From positions 144,629,549 to 144,693,548 of the forward strand of contig NC_081840.1 of the NCBI RefSeq assembly GCF_963259705.1: DNA of 64,000 bases, in the 5' to 3' direction. The position numbers and the translations under genes were made by a program. Below, piece by piece: positions 52,340 through 63,581 of the stretch. The DNA is from Myotis daubentonii (taxonomy: Eukaryota; Chordata; Mammalia; Chiroptera; Vespertilionidae). Position 1 is the stretch's first letter; each line of letters starts with the position of its first letter. The notes beneath the pieces were generated by a model, which searched no databases, was not told the origin of the DNA, and saw nothing but the letters and a program-made list of their open reading frames with translations.

Positions 52340-52905
52340 AGCGGGGTGTTGCTGCGTGATGTCATTACCCATCACTCATAGTGACTGTTTCTGGGCCGGG
52401 CTGGATTGTTGGCAGCATTTTGCACCATGGGGTCTTGGCAGCATTGGTTGTGATTTGGTGGGGTGATGCTCTGGGGTGGTGGCGGGGCCTATGTCCCACT
52501 TGGGGGAAGCTGAGTGTTGGTTTGTGGGGGCCAGGTCTGTGGTGTCATTTATTTATTTTTTATTTTAAAAAATATATTTTTATTGATAGAGAGGAAGGGA
52601 GTGGGAGAGAGAGATAGAAACATCATCGATAGAGAAAATCATTGATCTGCTGCCTCCTGCATGACCCTACTGCAAATTGAGCCTGCAACCTTGGCATGTG
52701 CCCTTGACTGGAATTGAACAGGGACCTTTCAGTCTGCAGGCCGATGTTCTATCTGCTGAGCCAAACTGGCTAGGGCAGTGCCATTTATTTTTAAATGGCC
52801 AGTGCATGTCATGGCAGCTCCTGCATTGAGCATCTGCCCCCTAGTGGTCAGTGTGTGTTATAGCTACCAGACGCACGGAAAGACAATTAGCCTTTTATAT
52901 GTATG
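52340..52905 (-). mobile_element. Helitron array member A, interrupted by a SINE
   Basis: The right edge is the 5' end on the minus strand (CATACATATAAAAGGCTAAT), touching the next element at 52906. It shares the GCAGCTCCTGCATTGAGC and CTGCCCCCTAGTGG segments with member B. A SINE sits inside at 52555-52777. The left end lacks a clear hairpin plus CTAG, so it is truncated or diverged and the coordinate is approximate. Confidence 0.7.
52555..52777 (-). mobile_element. Ves-type SINE nested in a Helitron
   Basis: The minus-strand head GCCCTAGCCAGTTTGGCTCA and the CT/A-rich tail are clear. A 13-bp target duplication with one mismatch, GTG(T/C)CATTTATTT, lies at 52542-52554 and 52778-52790, so the SINE entered after the Helitron. 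Confidence 0.93.
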
Positions 52906-53354
52906 CTAGAGGCCCAGTGCACGCTCGGGAGGGGTCCCTCAGTCCAGCCTATGCCCTCTTACAGTCTGAGACTCCTCAGAAGATGTCCACCTGCGGGCAT
53001 AGGCCTGCTCCCTGGGGGATCGGGCCCAAGCTGGCAGTCAGACATCTCTCTGGCAGCTCAGCAGCCCTCGGGGGATGTCCACTTGCCAGCGGGGAGCAGG
53101 CCTAAGCTTCAGTTGGACATCCTTAGCGCTCCTGAAGAGGTGGGAGAGGCTCCCACCACCACCGCTGTACTGGGAGCCATCAGCCTGGCTTGTGGATGAG
53201 CAGAGCTACCCCTGTGGAGCGCACTGACCACCAGGGGGCAGCTCCTGCATTGAGCGACTGCCCCCTAGTGGTCAGTGTGTGTCATAGTGACCAATCATTC
53301 CCAGTCGTTCTGCTGTTAGGGTCAGTTTGCATATTACCCTTTTATTATATAGGA
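52906..53354 (-). mobile_element. Helitron array member B with CTCF-like hairpin
   Basis: On the minus strand it starts TCCTATATAATAAAAGGG (53354) and ends GGGCCTCTAG (52906). It abuts member A on one side and member C on the other. Its interior carries the inverted pair of CTCF-like motifs at 53226-53273. There is no coding capacity. Confidence 0.9.
53226..53273. promoter_or_regulatory. Hairpin of two opposed CTCF-like motifs
   Basis: The left arm GACCACCAGGGGGCAG (53226-53241) and right arm CTGCCCCCTAGTGGTC (53258-53273) pair with one mismatch around a 16-base loop. Each arm contains a close match to the CTCF core CCACYAGGGGGCAG, one per strand. A further single copy lies at 52834-52847. 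Binding is an inference from the motif. Confidence 0.65.
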
Positions 53355-54006
53355 TAGAGGCCTGGTGCATGGGTGGGGGCCGTCTGGTTTGCCCTGAAGG
53401 GTGTCCTGGATCAGGGTGGGGGTCCCGCTTGGGTGCCTGGCCAATCTGGATGAGGGGCTGATGGTTGTTTGTAGGTTGGTCACACCCCCTTCACAGTGGG
53501 GGTCCCAACTGGGGTGCCTGGCCAGTCTGGGTGAGGGGCTGAGGGCCGTTTTCAGGCTGGCCAAGGCCCCCAGCGATGGAAGCTCCCAGCCTCTCCTTTT
53601 TTTCTTTTTTTCTTTTTATTCTGGGATTTATTTACCTCTATAATTGAAACTTTGTAGCCTTGAGAGGAGCTCAGAGCCAGCCAGGGCGGGCAGGAGGAAA
53701 GCCTCCTGCTCTCTCCAGCTCCGTGGCCAGGGCCAGCTGAAAGCAGGCATCTGGGGTTTATTTAGCTTCTATAATTGAAACTTTGTTGCTTTGAGTGGAG
53801 TTCAGAGCCAGGCCGTGGCAAGCGGGAAGCTTGGCTTCCTCCATCATTGGGGCAACCAAGCCTCCTGCTTGCTCCAGCTCCATGGCTGCTGGCTGCCATC
53901 TTGGTTGAGTTAATTTGCATATAGTCGCTCTGATTGGCTGATGGGCATGGCTTAAGGCATAGTGAAGGTACGGTCAATTTGCTTGTTTGTCTTTTATTAG
54001 TGTAGA
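53355..54006 (-). mobile_element. Helitron array member C
   Basis: On the minus strand it starts TCTACACTAATAAAAGAC (54006) and ends ATGCACCAGGCCTCTA with the final G missing, exactly as in the element at 48030-48577. It is homologous to that element across the GGGTGTCCTGGATCAGGGTG and GGTGCCTGGCCAGTCTGG segments. Internal partial duplication is visible: the GGTGCCTGGCCA(A/G)TCTGG block occurs at about 53436 and 53515. Confidence 0.85.
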
Positions 54007-54376
54007 CTAGGGGCCCAGTGCACGAAATTCATGCCCTGGGGGGGGTGGTCCCTCAGCCCAACCTGCCCCCTCTCACATACTGGGAGCCCTCAGGGGATGT
54101 CCTACTGATGGCTTAGGCCTGCTCCCTGCTCCCCTTGGGGAGTGGGCTTAAGCCACAGTCTGGCCTCCCTTTGTGGGAGGTGACCAGGCTGATCAGGGGA
54201 AGGCACCAGCCTCATCACCTTGCTGCTGCAGCCACTGCCAGTCACTGCAGCCACCAAGGTGTTTTCATCAACATGGACTCCAGTCCCTTCACCATGAAAA
54301 AATGACATCTTTCTTTAGGCATTTTCAAGATGTGTCTTTCATAGAATATGACATTTCTTTCTTTATTTGTTTTTTA

Positions 54377-54615
54377 TCCTCACCTGAGGATATGTTTCCA
54401 TTGATTTTTAGAGAATGTGCAAGAGAAAGGGAAAGACAGAGAGAAACATCAAAGTGAGAGGAAAACTTTGCTTGATTGTCTCCTGCATGAGCCCTGACCT
54501 GGGCCCCAGCCAGGGAAGAGCCTGCAACCTAGGTACCTGCCCTTGGTCAAAATTGAACCCAGATCCTGTGGTAGGCAGGCCGAGGCATTATCTACTGAGC
54601 CAAACTGGCTAGGGC
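54377..54615 (-). mobile_element. Ves-type SINE (second subfamily) nested in a Helitron
   Basis: The minus-strand head GCCCTAGCCAGTTTGGCTCA, box B-like GTTCAATTTTGACC and a tail TTTTTAGAGAATGTGC variant ending near CACCTGAGGATATG define it. The extra CCTCACCTGA end is shared with the SINE at 62.2 kb, marking a subfamily. Confidence 0.9.
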
Positions 54616-54837
54616 AGGATATATTTCTTAGCCCCTCCAGCAGCAGACCTTCATTTTTTTCTCCAGGAGTGAGGTGGAAAAACCCTACATCAACTTTTTG
54701 GATTCTTATTACCCAAGTTACTAAGAATACTACCAGTGGCATACAGGGAGCTTAGCCAATGACTGGTCAGAAAAGGTGTTTCCTCTGTAGTTCACACTGA
54801 TCCTCGGCTCAGCCCCTTCCCAGTCCTAAGGCCTTAG

Positions 54838-55180
54838 GTGGGGCATTAGGCCTGGGCAGGGGACCCTCAGCCTCATGCAATCGCAGGCTCTGCCCCTGCC
54901 TAGGCCTCAGGCCTCTGGCCGGGCATTAGGCCTGGGCAGGGGACCCCCAGCCTTCTCCGATCACCTACCCAGGCCTCAGGCCTCAGGCCTCTGGCCAGGC
55001 ATTAGACCTGGGCAGGGGACCCCCAGCCTGCTCCGATCACCTACCCAGGCCTCAGGCCTCTGGCCGGGGCCTTAGGCCTGGGCAAGGGACCCCCAGCCCA
55101 CTCCAATCGCAGGCTCTGCCCCTTCCCAGGCCTCAGGCTTCTGGCAGGGTGTGAGGCCTGGGTAGGGGATCCCCAGCCCC
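54838..55180. repeat. GC-rich minisatellite inside Helitron D
   Basis: About five diverged units of some 70 bp, each built on CATTAGGCCTGGGCAGGGGA, then CCCCCAGCC, a variable CTCCGATCACC or GCAATCGCAGG piece, and CCAGGCCTCAGGCCTCTGGC. Units differ by internal deletions. Confidence 0.88.
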
Positions 55181-55736
55181 AGGCAATTGCTGGCTCCACC
55201 CCTACCCAGGCCTCAGGCTTCTGACTGGAGTGATCACTGGCTCTGTCTCCCTGGGTGGTGTCTGGCACTGCCTGCCCCGCCTCCCCTGTCCCCGATCTGC
55301 GGCCCAGATCCCACAGGTGGCTCTGGCACTGCCGCCCCCCCCCCACCTGCAGTATGCAAATTTAACGGCCATCTTTTTTGGGTTAATTTGCATACTCTTC
55401 TGATTGGATGGTGGATGTAGCGAAGGTATGGTCAATTAGCATCTTTGTCTGTTATTAGTGTAGATATAGATAATGACATAATGATTTAAGTATTGCTTTC
55501 TGGATTTTATTTGTATCTAAAAACTAGGAGAGTTCTTTAAGATTGAACGTGAACCTCAGGGAACACACAGTTGGTTTTTGGTAAAAGAGAAAGCATAACA
55601 TAACTCTGGCATGATATCATATCAGCATTTTGGGCAGTGAAATGACACTATATTCCACACAGTCATATTCATCACTTTTTCTTTGCTGGTGTTGACATTA
55701 TTTGAAAATTTGAAGTCCTATAGTGCTATGTTAGAA

Positions 55737-55921
55737 TCTATAATAATAAAAGCATAATACGCTAATTAGACTGGATGGCTGAATAGCAGAGTGACCATCC
55801 AGACAACCTTCTGGACAACCATCCAGATGACCATCCAGGGCAATGCTATGATACCCACTGGTGCCAGAGCCAGGGGAAGGAAGGCCTACTCTTGCATGAA
55901 TTTTGTGCATCAGGCCTCTAG
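55737..55921 (+). mobile_element. Non-autonomous Helitron (HeliBat type), 185 bp
   Basis: It starts TCTATAATAATAAAAGC after A and carries AATACGCTAATTAGACTGG. A short ACCATCCAGA(C/T) internal repeat occurs about four times (55794-55838). It ends with a hairpin (TGCATGAATTTTGTGCA) and CAGGCCTCTAG before T. It lies 270 bp from the minus-strand array but points the other way. Confidence 0.93.
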
Positions 55922-57048
55922 TTTAAAAATAAAAAGAAAGAGGAGTAATATGAATGATTTTGTAATCTACTTCTACATATGTATATATTTGTCAGATACT
56001 ATCATGAAACAGAGCACACAAGCTCTTCTCTATTAAAAGATGCTTAAAGTTATTATATTCACCATATTAGAACTGCTTCTCTAGGGAAGTTAGTTGTAAT
56101 GGTTAAAGTATATTCAGATTTATAAAAAGTAAATTGTCTCTGCCAAAGCTTCAGTAACAAGAGTTTGGTCATTAGTGCTCTCTAGTGGAGCAAGGATTCC
56201 GTGCTTGAGTCTCAGACATCTCTCAGAAAGCTGTGCTTCCAGCAAATCTTTGACATTTCTCACCATGGCCTGATGCTCACGGTTCACAGGCCAGACCACG
56301 ATGCTGAGTGTGGGGTCAAAAGGTGCTAGTAGTGAGTTTTTAATCATTCTGGACTTTGTGTGAAATGACCTCATTTTTATCTAACCTGTTTTAGAGGTGA
56401 TGTTTTTATCCTGCTACTTTTTGGAGGCCGTGCTCATGCACACTCATCTTTCATGCTGTAGGAAACACTGAAACAATATGATTTTGGCATCAGATCTTAC
56501 TGTTTTAAAAGGATGCTCTTCTTTTATCATTCCTAAATTATAGGTAACTGTTATTCTAGATTTATTAAATATTATTATAGACATGTGTTAGTTTTAAGTT
56601 AAAAATAAGCAAACACTCTAATAGACAAGAAGAATGATTTTGAGTCCAAATAAATTGAATTACTTCGCCAACTTTATGTTCCTTAGATTAATCTGAGTCT
56701 GAACTAAGAAAAAAATCATTTCTGGCAAGTGCACACTGAGATGAATGTCTATCTCTGGTACTAATCACCAAAGTGCTCAGATTTTTCCAAATTGACTTCA
56801 ATTGAAATACTCCCACAATTCCGCACAATGGTGACAAAACTCAAATGAATGGTATGAAAACGAATGTGTAAAGCGCTTATTGAAATGTAAAAACTTTTTT
56901 GTGGTGGAGGAATCCCAGTAGAAGAATTTATATTTTGGAAAATTTTTATCATTTGCACATCATAAAACAAACTAGGCAGTTTTCACTTATTGAACTAATT
57001 TTGATTCTTAAATATTCAACCCAGTATAGTAGATAGTAGAGTATACCG

Positions 57049-57110
57049 CTATCTCTATCTCTATTCCTATCTCTATCTCTAATCTATATCTACATCTATA
57101 ATATATGTGT
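57049..57110 (+). repeat. (CTATCT)n-type microsatellite
   Basis: Imperfect hexamer and tetramer repeats of CTATCT, CTAT and TATA kind, adjacent to a nearby inverted repeat. Confidence 0.85.
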
Positions 57111-57173
57111 ATCTGTATGTATAGCTGTCTAGTGATATAGAAAATAAATTAGGGAGTAAGAGAGTAAGAAGAC

Positions 57174-57247
57174 ACTCTGAACTGGTTCAAAATTGATATA
57201 GATGTATAGATACATAGATGGATATAAATTTTGAACCAGTCCAGAGT
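57174..57247. repeat. Inverted repeat, 21-bp arms
   Basis: The left arm (57174-57194, ACTCTGAACTGG...AAATT) and right arm (57227-57247) are reverse complements with a single mismatch, around a 32-base GATA-rich loop. Weaker complementarity continues outward for about 20 bases. It could be a small palindromic DNA element or an inverted duplication. No family recognised. Confidence 0.85.
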
Positions 57248-58079
57248 TCTTATTCACACTCTCATTCATTACCTTTGTTTTCCATACTACTAGTGCGCTC
57301 AAAGCTCCTAACAAAGCTCTTACCTCTCAGTGTAGCAGTGCAACGGAGCTGATCCATCTTTTCACACCAGTGCTTTTTTCCTATCACTATGAAGCTACTT
57401 TGGTCCTTCATTTGGGGAAAAGAAATGTATTCTATAAAACATAGCCTGAAAATGGAAGGCAAAAGTGTTCAGTGAATTTGCAAGACAAGGCAGAGATTTA
57501 GTAGGAATCGAAGATTGATGGTTTGAGGACTAAGATAAAGAGGAAAGGGTGGAGGTGAGCTTTGGGATGAACCTATCAAGAAGACAATACCCATTACAGG
57601 ACAGAGCTGGGGAGGGGAATAAGGAAAAACAGGGAAGGGCTGTTAAAAGGAACTCTGGGTACCACAGAAGAAAATGATTTTAAAAATTGCCCTCCCCTCC
57701 CCCACCACCACTATAGCTAACAAGGCCAAATATCCTGGACCTTGGACCTCTAGTGATCTCTATTTTTTAACAATCCTCCTATCAAGGTACTTCTGTTTGA
57801 ATAGCAACCCTAATCTAAAGGCCAGCTTTATTGCATAAATAGCATGTGAGAGCAGATCCTATGATGTATATTTCATAACAACAATATGGGTAGGCTATTC
57901 TGACAACGGCAATGTTTTTATTTTATCAACATAGTCTTGACCTCATCTCAAAATATCTCATTCTGTTGTCTCTATAGTTTTCAGGCCATGTAATTTACCC
58001 ACGTCTGCAATTTTACTGTAAATAATTAGCTATAGGAACATGGTTCAGATCAACTGTAAGATCACACCAAAGACTATTT

Positions 58080-58284
58080 CGTAATATATTTTTATTGATT
58101 TCAGAGAGGAAGGGAGAGGGAGAGATAGAAACATCAATGACAAGAGAATCATCATCGATCGGCTGCCTCCTGCATGCCCCACACTGGGGATGGAGCAACC
58201 CGGACATGAGCCCTGACCGGGAATCAAACCATGACCTCCTGATTCATAAGTCAACACTCAATCACTGAGCCATGCTGGCCGGAA
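58080..58284 (-). mobile_element. Ves-type SINE with 16-bp target duplication
   Basis: The head TCCGGCCAGCATGGCTCAGT, box B-like GGTTTGATTCCCGGTCA and CT/A-rich tail are on the minus strand. The flanking direct repeat ACACCAAAGA(C/T)TATTT lies at 58064-58079 and 58285-58300, with one mismatch. Confidence 0.95.
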
Positions 58285-58300
58285 ACACCAAAGATTATTT

Positions 58301-59181
58301 TAAAGCCACTATGGATGTCAGTCGAAATTCGGGAAGTTCTTCTTAACAAAAAATTGTCTTGTATCTCCTCTAGCTTACTCAGCCATATTAGAAAACCTGA
58401 TGACAGAAAAAATTATTAATTTTGTGGATTTCACTTACAACTCCTGCCATCTGGAAAGAATTTTTTCCTAATGTTCTAAGGAGGACCAGGCAAGATTCTT
58501 ATACCTCATGAGAAGCCCATTGCCAAACAACTTTGAGCATCAAATGTTACTTGGATAGAGTATCCTAAATGGAAAATATTTTCCATCTTTTTTCAGAAAG
58601 AATTTGACAAGAGTTAACACACCTAGGTACTATTGTTTATGCAGCCAATGCTGAGGCAGAATCTTCTAAAATCTAATGAACCATGGGGTATACTTATCTA
58701 ATAATCAGACCAGGAACATGGTTGAGTCTGGTCACCATCCCTGCCTCAACATTTATTTCCAGCACTACCTCCTGATGGTCGGGAGAGAGAAGTCATGGTC
58801 TCAGAAGCAGAATGATGTCTTTAAAAATGCATAGAAAAAAAATGCTGTGGAATATGAAAAATGTGCTAGGGTGGGAAGAATAATATGTTGAACCCTATCT
58901 ACCGATAATAATCTTCTTCTACAGCCTCTGATCTTGGTTTTCTCGTGTAACACCTGGTACAAGGGATTGTTTTTAAAAAGGCTCCTAGAAGCCTCTTTTG
59001 CTGCCTTATCTCTAGGCTCCTTCTTGTGTCATAAATTGTGCATCTCTTTCTATGTTTCCTCTGCTTCTGCTTCTGCCCTGTTCCCACATCATGGATGATC
59101 GAAGAGTTGTTGTCAGAGTGAGACTGCCAATTCAGGATAGGTTGTTTGAAATGATAAATGAGAGAAAGCACAGTTAAAGCA
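58301..59181. other. Non-coding stretch
   Basis: No gene or transposon recognised. Confidence 0.6.
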
Positions 59182-59838
59182 CAGTAGCCCCGCCCTTATT
59201 TGTGGGGGATATGTTCCAGGACCCCCAGTGGATGCTTGAATAGTACTGCACCTATATATGCTATGTTTATTCTCATTCTAAATGTGTATGTATCTTATAC
59301 ATACACATGTATAATAAAATGTAATTTGCAAATTAGGCACAGGAAGAGATTAACAACAATAACTAATAATAAAATAGAACAATAATAACAATACACTGTA
59401 AGGAAAGCTACATAAATGTAGACTCTTTCAAAATACCTTCTGGTACTGTACTCCCCCTCCTTTCTCTGATGCTGTGAGATGATACAATGCCTCCGTGATG
59501 AGATCAAGTGAGGTGAATGAACGACGTAGATATCGTGATGTATCAATAGGCTACTATAAGGGTTACGTGGACACCAGCACCGCAAAACTGACAGATGGCT
59601 ACTAATTGACTAATGGGAGGGGAGCATATACAGTGTGGACATCATGGACAAAAATGATGACTGACGTCCTGGGTGGGATGGACTGGGAAAGTGTGCCATT
59701 TCATCACTCTGCTTATGCATTTTATAACTTATAAATTGTTTACTTCTGGAATTTTTCTATTTAATACTTTCAGATCGCAGCTGACTATGGGTAACTGAAG
59801 CTGCAGAAAGTGCAGTCACAGATAAGGGGAAGCTACTT
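59182..59838 (+). mobile_element. MER2-like DNA transposon (TcMar-Tigger group)
   Basis: The 5' end CAGTAGCCCCGCCCTTATTT and the 3' end (reverse complement AAGTAGCTTCCCCTTATCTG) form a terminal inverted repeat. Inside are GGACCCCCAGTGGATGC, AATTAGGCACAGGAAGAG and AACAATAACTAATAATAAAA, familiar from MER2. It is a non-autonomous element of placental age without transposase. Confidence 0.88.
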
Positions 59839-60211
59839 TAGTAAAATACAAGTTAGCTTTTAAAATCTATAATTGGATGATAGGAACTATTGTTGCTTAT
59901 ATTTTATTTAAAAAGTACTGGTGAACTTTTGATGATTTCACTAAGGTTGTAGGGTTGCTTCCTAATTAATAACTGGTATAAAAAGTGCATTAATTATTAT
60001 ATATGCACACATTTAGAATTGTTGAACTATTAGCTATATTCCATGTTGGCAGAATTTTTATGACAACCAGCATATTGTTGTTAGTATATTCTTCTGTTGG
60101 TTAAACTCAATAAAGTGTAGACCCATTGATGTTGCTGTTTTGTTATGCAGAACTATCTCAAAGATTAGCATATAGAATGCATATAAGTATATGGGACTGG
60201 AAAAGGAATAA
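59839..60211. other. Short non-coding stretch
   Basis: AT-rich DNA; nothing recognised. Confidence 0.6.
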
Positions 60212-60230
60212 AACAAATGCAAAGTTTTGT

Positions 60231-60406
60231 TAAAATGTATTTTTATTGATTTCAGAGAGGAAAAGAGAGGGAGAGAGAAATAGAAACATCAATGATGAGA
60301 GAGAAATATTGATCGGTTGCCTCCTGCATGTGCCCTGACCAGGAATTGAACCCTGACCTCCTCATTCATAGGTTGACACTCAACTGCTGAGCCATGCTAG
60401 CCTGGC
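60231..60406 (-). mobile_element. Ves-type SINE
   Basis: On the minus strand: head CCAGGCTAGCATGGCTCAGC, box B-like GGTTCAATTCCTGGTCA and CT tract. The flanks AACAAATGCAAAGTTTTG (60212-60229) and AACAAATATAAAATTTG (60407-60423) form a decayed target duplication. Confidence 0.92.
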
Positions 60407-60423
60407 AACAAATATAAAATTTG

Positions 60424-61777
60424 AGGAAAATATAGTAAAGCTATTTATGTTTCTGATGATTAAGTTCTACATATCCAGGAAACTGGGGTTTCATTGGCCA
60501 TGACATGAATTCAGAAATTGGTATTTCTGTTCATATATACAGGACACTAATATCAGTGATAGATCATATTCATGTAATTAATGATTGCAACTTGTTAGAC
60601 ATATGAAGGTGAGTGTTTATCAGAGAGTCAGAGATTCATATATAACAACAACAGAAACAGTAACAAAGATCCTGTTACCACTTTTCCTCAATGATCTTTA
60701 AATTCTTGATTATTACATATTTCATGTTAACATACAAATGCAGTGTTAATATAGAAATTCCCCCAAACTAATTCTTCCCTGCCTCAAAATCTCAGAAGTT
60801 ATGCTCTGGTTTAAGGAAAAGCAAAATTGAACTGTAATTAAAGTCTGATGTTTTTGTGATCTGTGTAAATGTTATTGTAAAGGAACACTTCCCAGAGATG
60901 AGGGTGTACCTATGAAAAGGGAAGAAGGGAAGATGGGACTGGGTCTAGAAATAGAAGTAAAGTAAATTAGGAGGAAAGAGAAATAACACAGGGACAGTCT
61001 GGAATATATTTAATAAACCTAGGTCAACAGAATTGTGAAAACTGAAAAAAAATTATATATAATGTTACTCAACTCTTTATAGGACATGCCCTACATATAG
61101 TAATTTGCTCATGATGTTCTGCTAAATATATTTATGTTATTTTCCTTATTTAAAAAGGTAGAATCTTTTTCTGATTAAAAGTGAAATATTCTCATTAAAG
61201 AAACTTTTAAAAATACATAAACACTTTTTAAAAAATCAAAATCCTGTGATACTATTCAGATATAACTGTTTTATACATTTTGCTATATTTCTTCCTTTTT
61301 CTCTACACATTTTGTTCTGAATTGAAGAAATACTCATAAGTTTATATTCTTTTTAAAAATAATCATTACATAAGTAATTTATCATGTTATTAAATCATCT
61401 ATATAAAAATAGCATGTTTAATGGTTGCATGATTCTCCATGCTATGGATACACAAAATTTGTCTTTTTTTCCCCTTCTACTTTTGTAAAATTTGGTTTTA
61501 GAAAAATTATTATTCTAAAAGTATTATACATATCTATACACACATACATATACATGTTATACACATATACATATATATATACTTTTTGAACCGCTACTTT
61601 CTTTTGAAATCCAAATGAATCCCAGATATTAAATTATTATTTCAAAAAGATAGGAATGCTTCTTTAAAATTTAGCATATATTTTCAAATTGCATTGGGAG
61701 AAAAATGAATTTCTAGTTCACTACAGCCTTAGTTTAAAAATTATTATTATTCTAAATTCAATTGTATTTAATCTAGT
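60424..61777. other. Non-coding stretch
   Basis: No gene. About 61380-61480 resembles the decayed 3' region of an old L1 (ATGGTTGCATGATTCTCCAT). A TA/CA-rich patch lies at 61530-61590. Confidence 0.5.
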
Positions 61778-61793
61778 AAAAGTTTAATATGTA

Positions 61794-62008
61794 GCCGAAA
61801 CCGGTTTGGCTCAGTGGATAGCACGTCGGCCTGCGGACTGAAAGGTCCCAGGTTCGATTCTGGTCAAGGGCATGTACCTGGGTTGCGGGCATATCCCCAG
61901 TAGGAGATGTGCAGGAGGCAGCTGATCGATGTTTCCCTCTCATCGATGTTTCTAACTCTCTATCTCTCTCCCTTCTTCTCTGTAAAAAATCAATAAAACA
62001 TATTAAAA
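61794..62008 (+). mobile_element. Ves-type SINE with 16-bp target duplication
   Basis: Well-preserved tRNA-like head (GGCTCAGTGGATAGCACGTC), box B GGTTCGATTCTGGTCA, and two GATCGATGTTT/CATCGATGTTT motifs. A CT-rich tract and an AAAAATCAATAAAACAT tail follow. It is flanked by a perfect 16-bp repeat, AAAAGTTTAATATGTA, at 61778-61793 and 62009-62024. It is one of the least diverged copies in the window. Confidence 0.96.
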
Positions 62009-62196
62009 AAAAGTTTAATATGTATTATTAAATTTAATGTAAGTATTCTTTAAATTTTAAATTTACTATTATTTTACTTTGATAATTTGAAAGAAGGTTC
62101 TAATGTATAAATCTTTATTTCTTAAATTAATAGAATTTAACATTTTTTCTGTTTATAAATATTTTTGTTTTTTGTGCATTGTTATTTCATTTAATC

Positions 62197-62443
62197 CTCA
62201 CCTGATATTTTTTCCATTGATTTTTACGGAGAGTGGAAGAGAGAGGGAAAGACAGAGAGAAATATCAATGTGCAAGAAACACATAGATTGGTTGCCTCCT
62301 GTACAAGCCCTGACCAGGGTCTGGGCCAGGGAGGAGCCTATAGGACCAAATTCAAAACTAGAACCCTGCAGTCCATAGGCCGACGCTCTTTCCACCGAGC
62401 CAAACCAGATAGGGCTGTTCAGTTATCCAAACCAGCTAGGGCT
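62197..62443 (-). mobile_element. Ves-type SINE (second subfamily) with duplicated head
   Basis: The CCTCACCTGATAT end and ATTTTTACGGAGAGTGG segment mark the same subfamily as the copy at 54.4 kb. On the minus strand the tRNA head edge occurs twice: CCAAACCAG(A/C)TAGGGCTGTT is repeated at 62400 and 62427 as a 27-bp tandem duplication. Confidence 0.9.
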
Positions 62444-62619
62444 GTTCAGTTTATTTTATGATTACAGAGTGAGGACATTAATTTCTTGCAGCTTTACTCA
62501 TGATAAATGATATTTACCCTGGGTGTTTTTAAAGTGTATTTGTAATATTTTATGCCATTTAAAATTTTAAATGTTTATGTGATTTATTCTCTGTGTTTTT
62601 TTTTCTGATTTTTCTCCAA
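62444..62619. other. Short non-coding stretch
   Basis: T-rich DNA; nothing recognised. Confidence 0.6.
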
Positions 62620-62880
62620 TGCTTTTTTTTTCAATTACAGTTTATATTCAATATTATTTAGTATTAGTTTCAGGTATACAGCATAGCAGTTAAATAATCG
62701 TGTACTTTACAGAGTGTCCCTCCCTGTATTTCCATTACCCAGCAGGCACCATACTTAGTTATTACAATATCACTGACTATGTTCCCTGTGTTGTACTTTA
62801 CATCCCTATGACTATTTTGTAACTACCAGCCTGAACTCCTCAATCTCTTCACGGTTTTTAGTCAGGTCTCCAACCCCCCA
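62620..62880 (-). mobile_element. LINE-1 non-coding fragment, antisense
   Basis: TTAGTATTAGTTTCAGGTAT, ACAGCATAGCAGTTAAATAA, GGCACCATACTTAGTTATTA and TTTGTAACTACCAGCCTGAA appear in an order known from antisense L1 untranslated regions in laurasiatherian mammals. The exact subfamily is not assigned. Confidence 0.65.
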
Positions 62881-63375
62881 TTGTTTTAAATGTAGAAATT
62901 TTGATTTTATAAAGTCATCACCTCCTGGACCCATAGTCGAAACATATGCACTTATATTTTTATAGGTTTCAGTAGCTTAATTTAAAAAAAGATTTACCTC
63001 TGTAAAACTAAAAATCATTATGGCATTAAAAATACATTATATGACACATAATATATTTTTCCCTCTCAATGTTTAATGTTCTCAATGTGGTAGGAAGCAA
63101 AATCAACAAGTAGTATTAGGCGGGAAAAGATGGGCTGAGTGTTTGAGGAGACGGAAGAATGTAGGAAATTGTCATGTAGGAGGGCGACAGTGTAAAGAAA
63201 CTGGGATAGTACACTATGATTTCCTAACATCCTGGAGATCCTACTCCAGCTTAGTAATCATTAACACAAAGTATTCAGCATGATTGTATGCTTTTCTCCA
63301 ACTATGATTAGCTACATGGGTGCAAGTGTAAAATAGGCAGGGGGTTGAATGTAATTGGGTCTCTGTTTTTTTAAT
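62881..63375. other. Non-coding stretch
   Basis: No gene or transposon recognised. Confidence 0.6.
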
Positions 63376-63581
63376 GAATTATTTTATTTTATTTTATTGG
63401 TGAGGGGGGAGAGGGAGGAGGTGGGAGGGGGGAGAGAGAGAGAGAGAGAAACATCCAGTTTGTTGTTCCATCTACCCAGGCAATCATGGTTCCTTCCTGT
63501 ATGTGCCCTGAGGTGAGATCAAACCAGAAACCTTGGCTTATCTGAATGAAGCTCCAACCAACTGAGCTACCTGGCCAGGGC
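63376..63581 (-). mobile_element. Ves-type SINE, diverged
   Basis: The minus-strand head GCCCTGGCCAGGTAGCTCAG and box B-like GGTTTGATCTCACCTCA lead into a long CT-rich tract (63410-63450 as GA on plus) and an ATTTTATTTT-complement tail. It is a different tRNA-head variant from the other copies (GTAGCTCAGTTGGTTGGAGC). Confidence 0.85.

Larger units (their letters stand above)
54007..55464 (-). mobile_element. Helitron array member D, long, with minisatellite and SINE
   Basis: On the minus strand it starts TCTACACTAATAACAGAC (55464) and ends with the hairpin TGAATTTCGTGCA (54020-54032) and GGGCCCCTAG at 54007, abutting member C. Inside are a SINE (54377-54615), a GC-rich tandem array (54838-55180) and stretches at 54200-54376 and 54616-54830 not seen in the other copies. 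Those stretches could be host sequence captured by the element or independent insertions. I could not match them to a gene. Confidence 0.75.
55922..58063. other. Non-coding stretch with an unexplained short open frame
   Basis: No supported gene. An 84-codon minus-strand frame at 56120-56374 has protein-like composition but no recognised family and an in-frame stop just upstream. A microsatellite patch of ATCTCT type and an inverted repeat lie at 57049-57250. Confidence 0.5.
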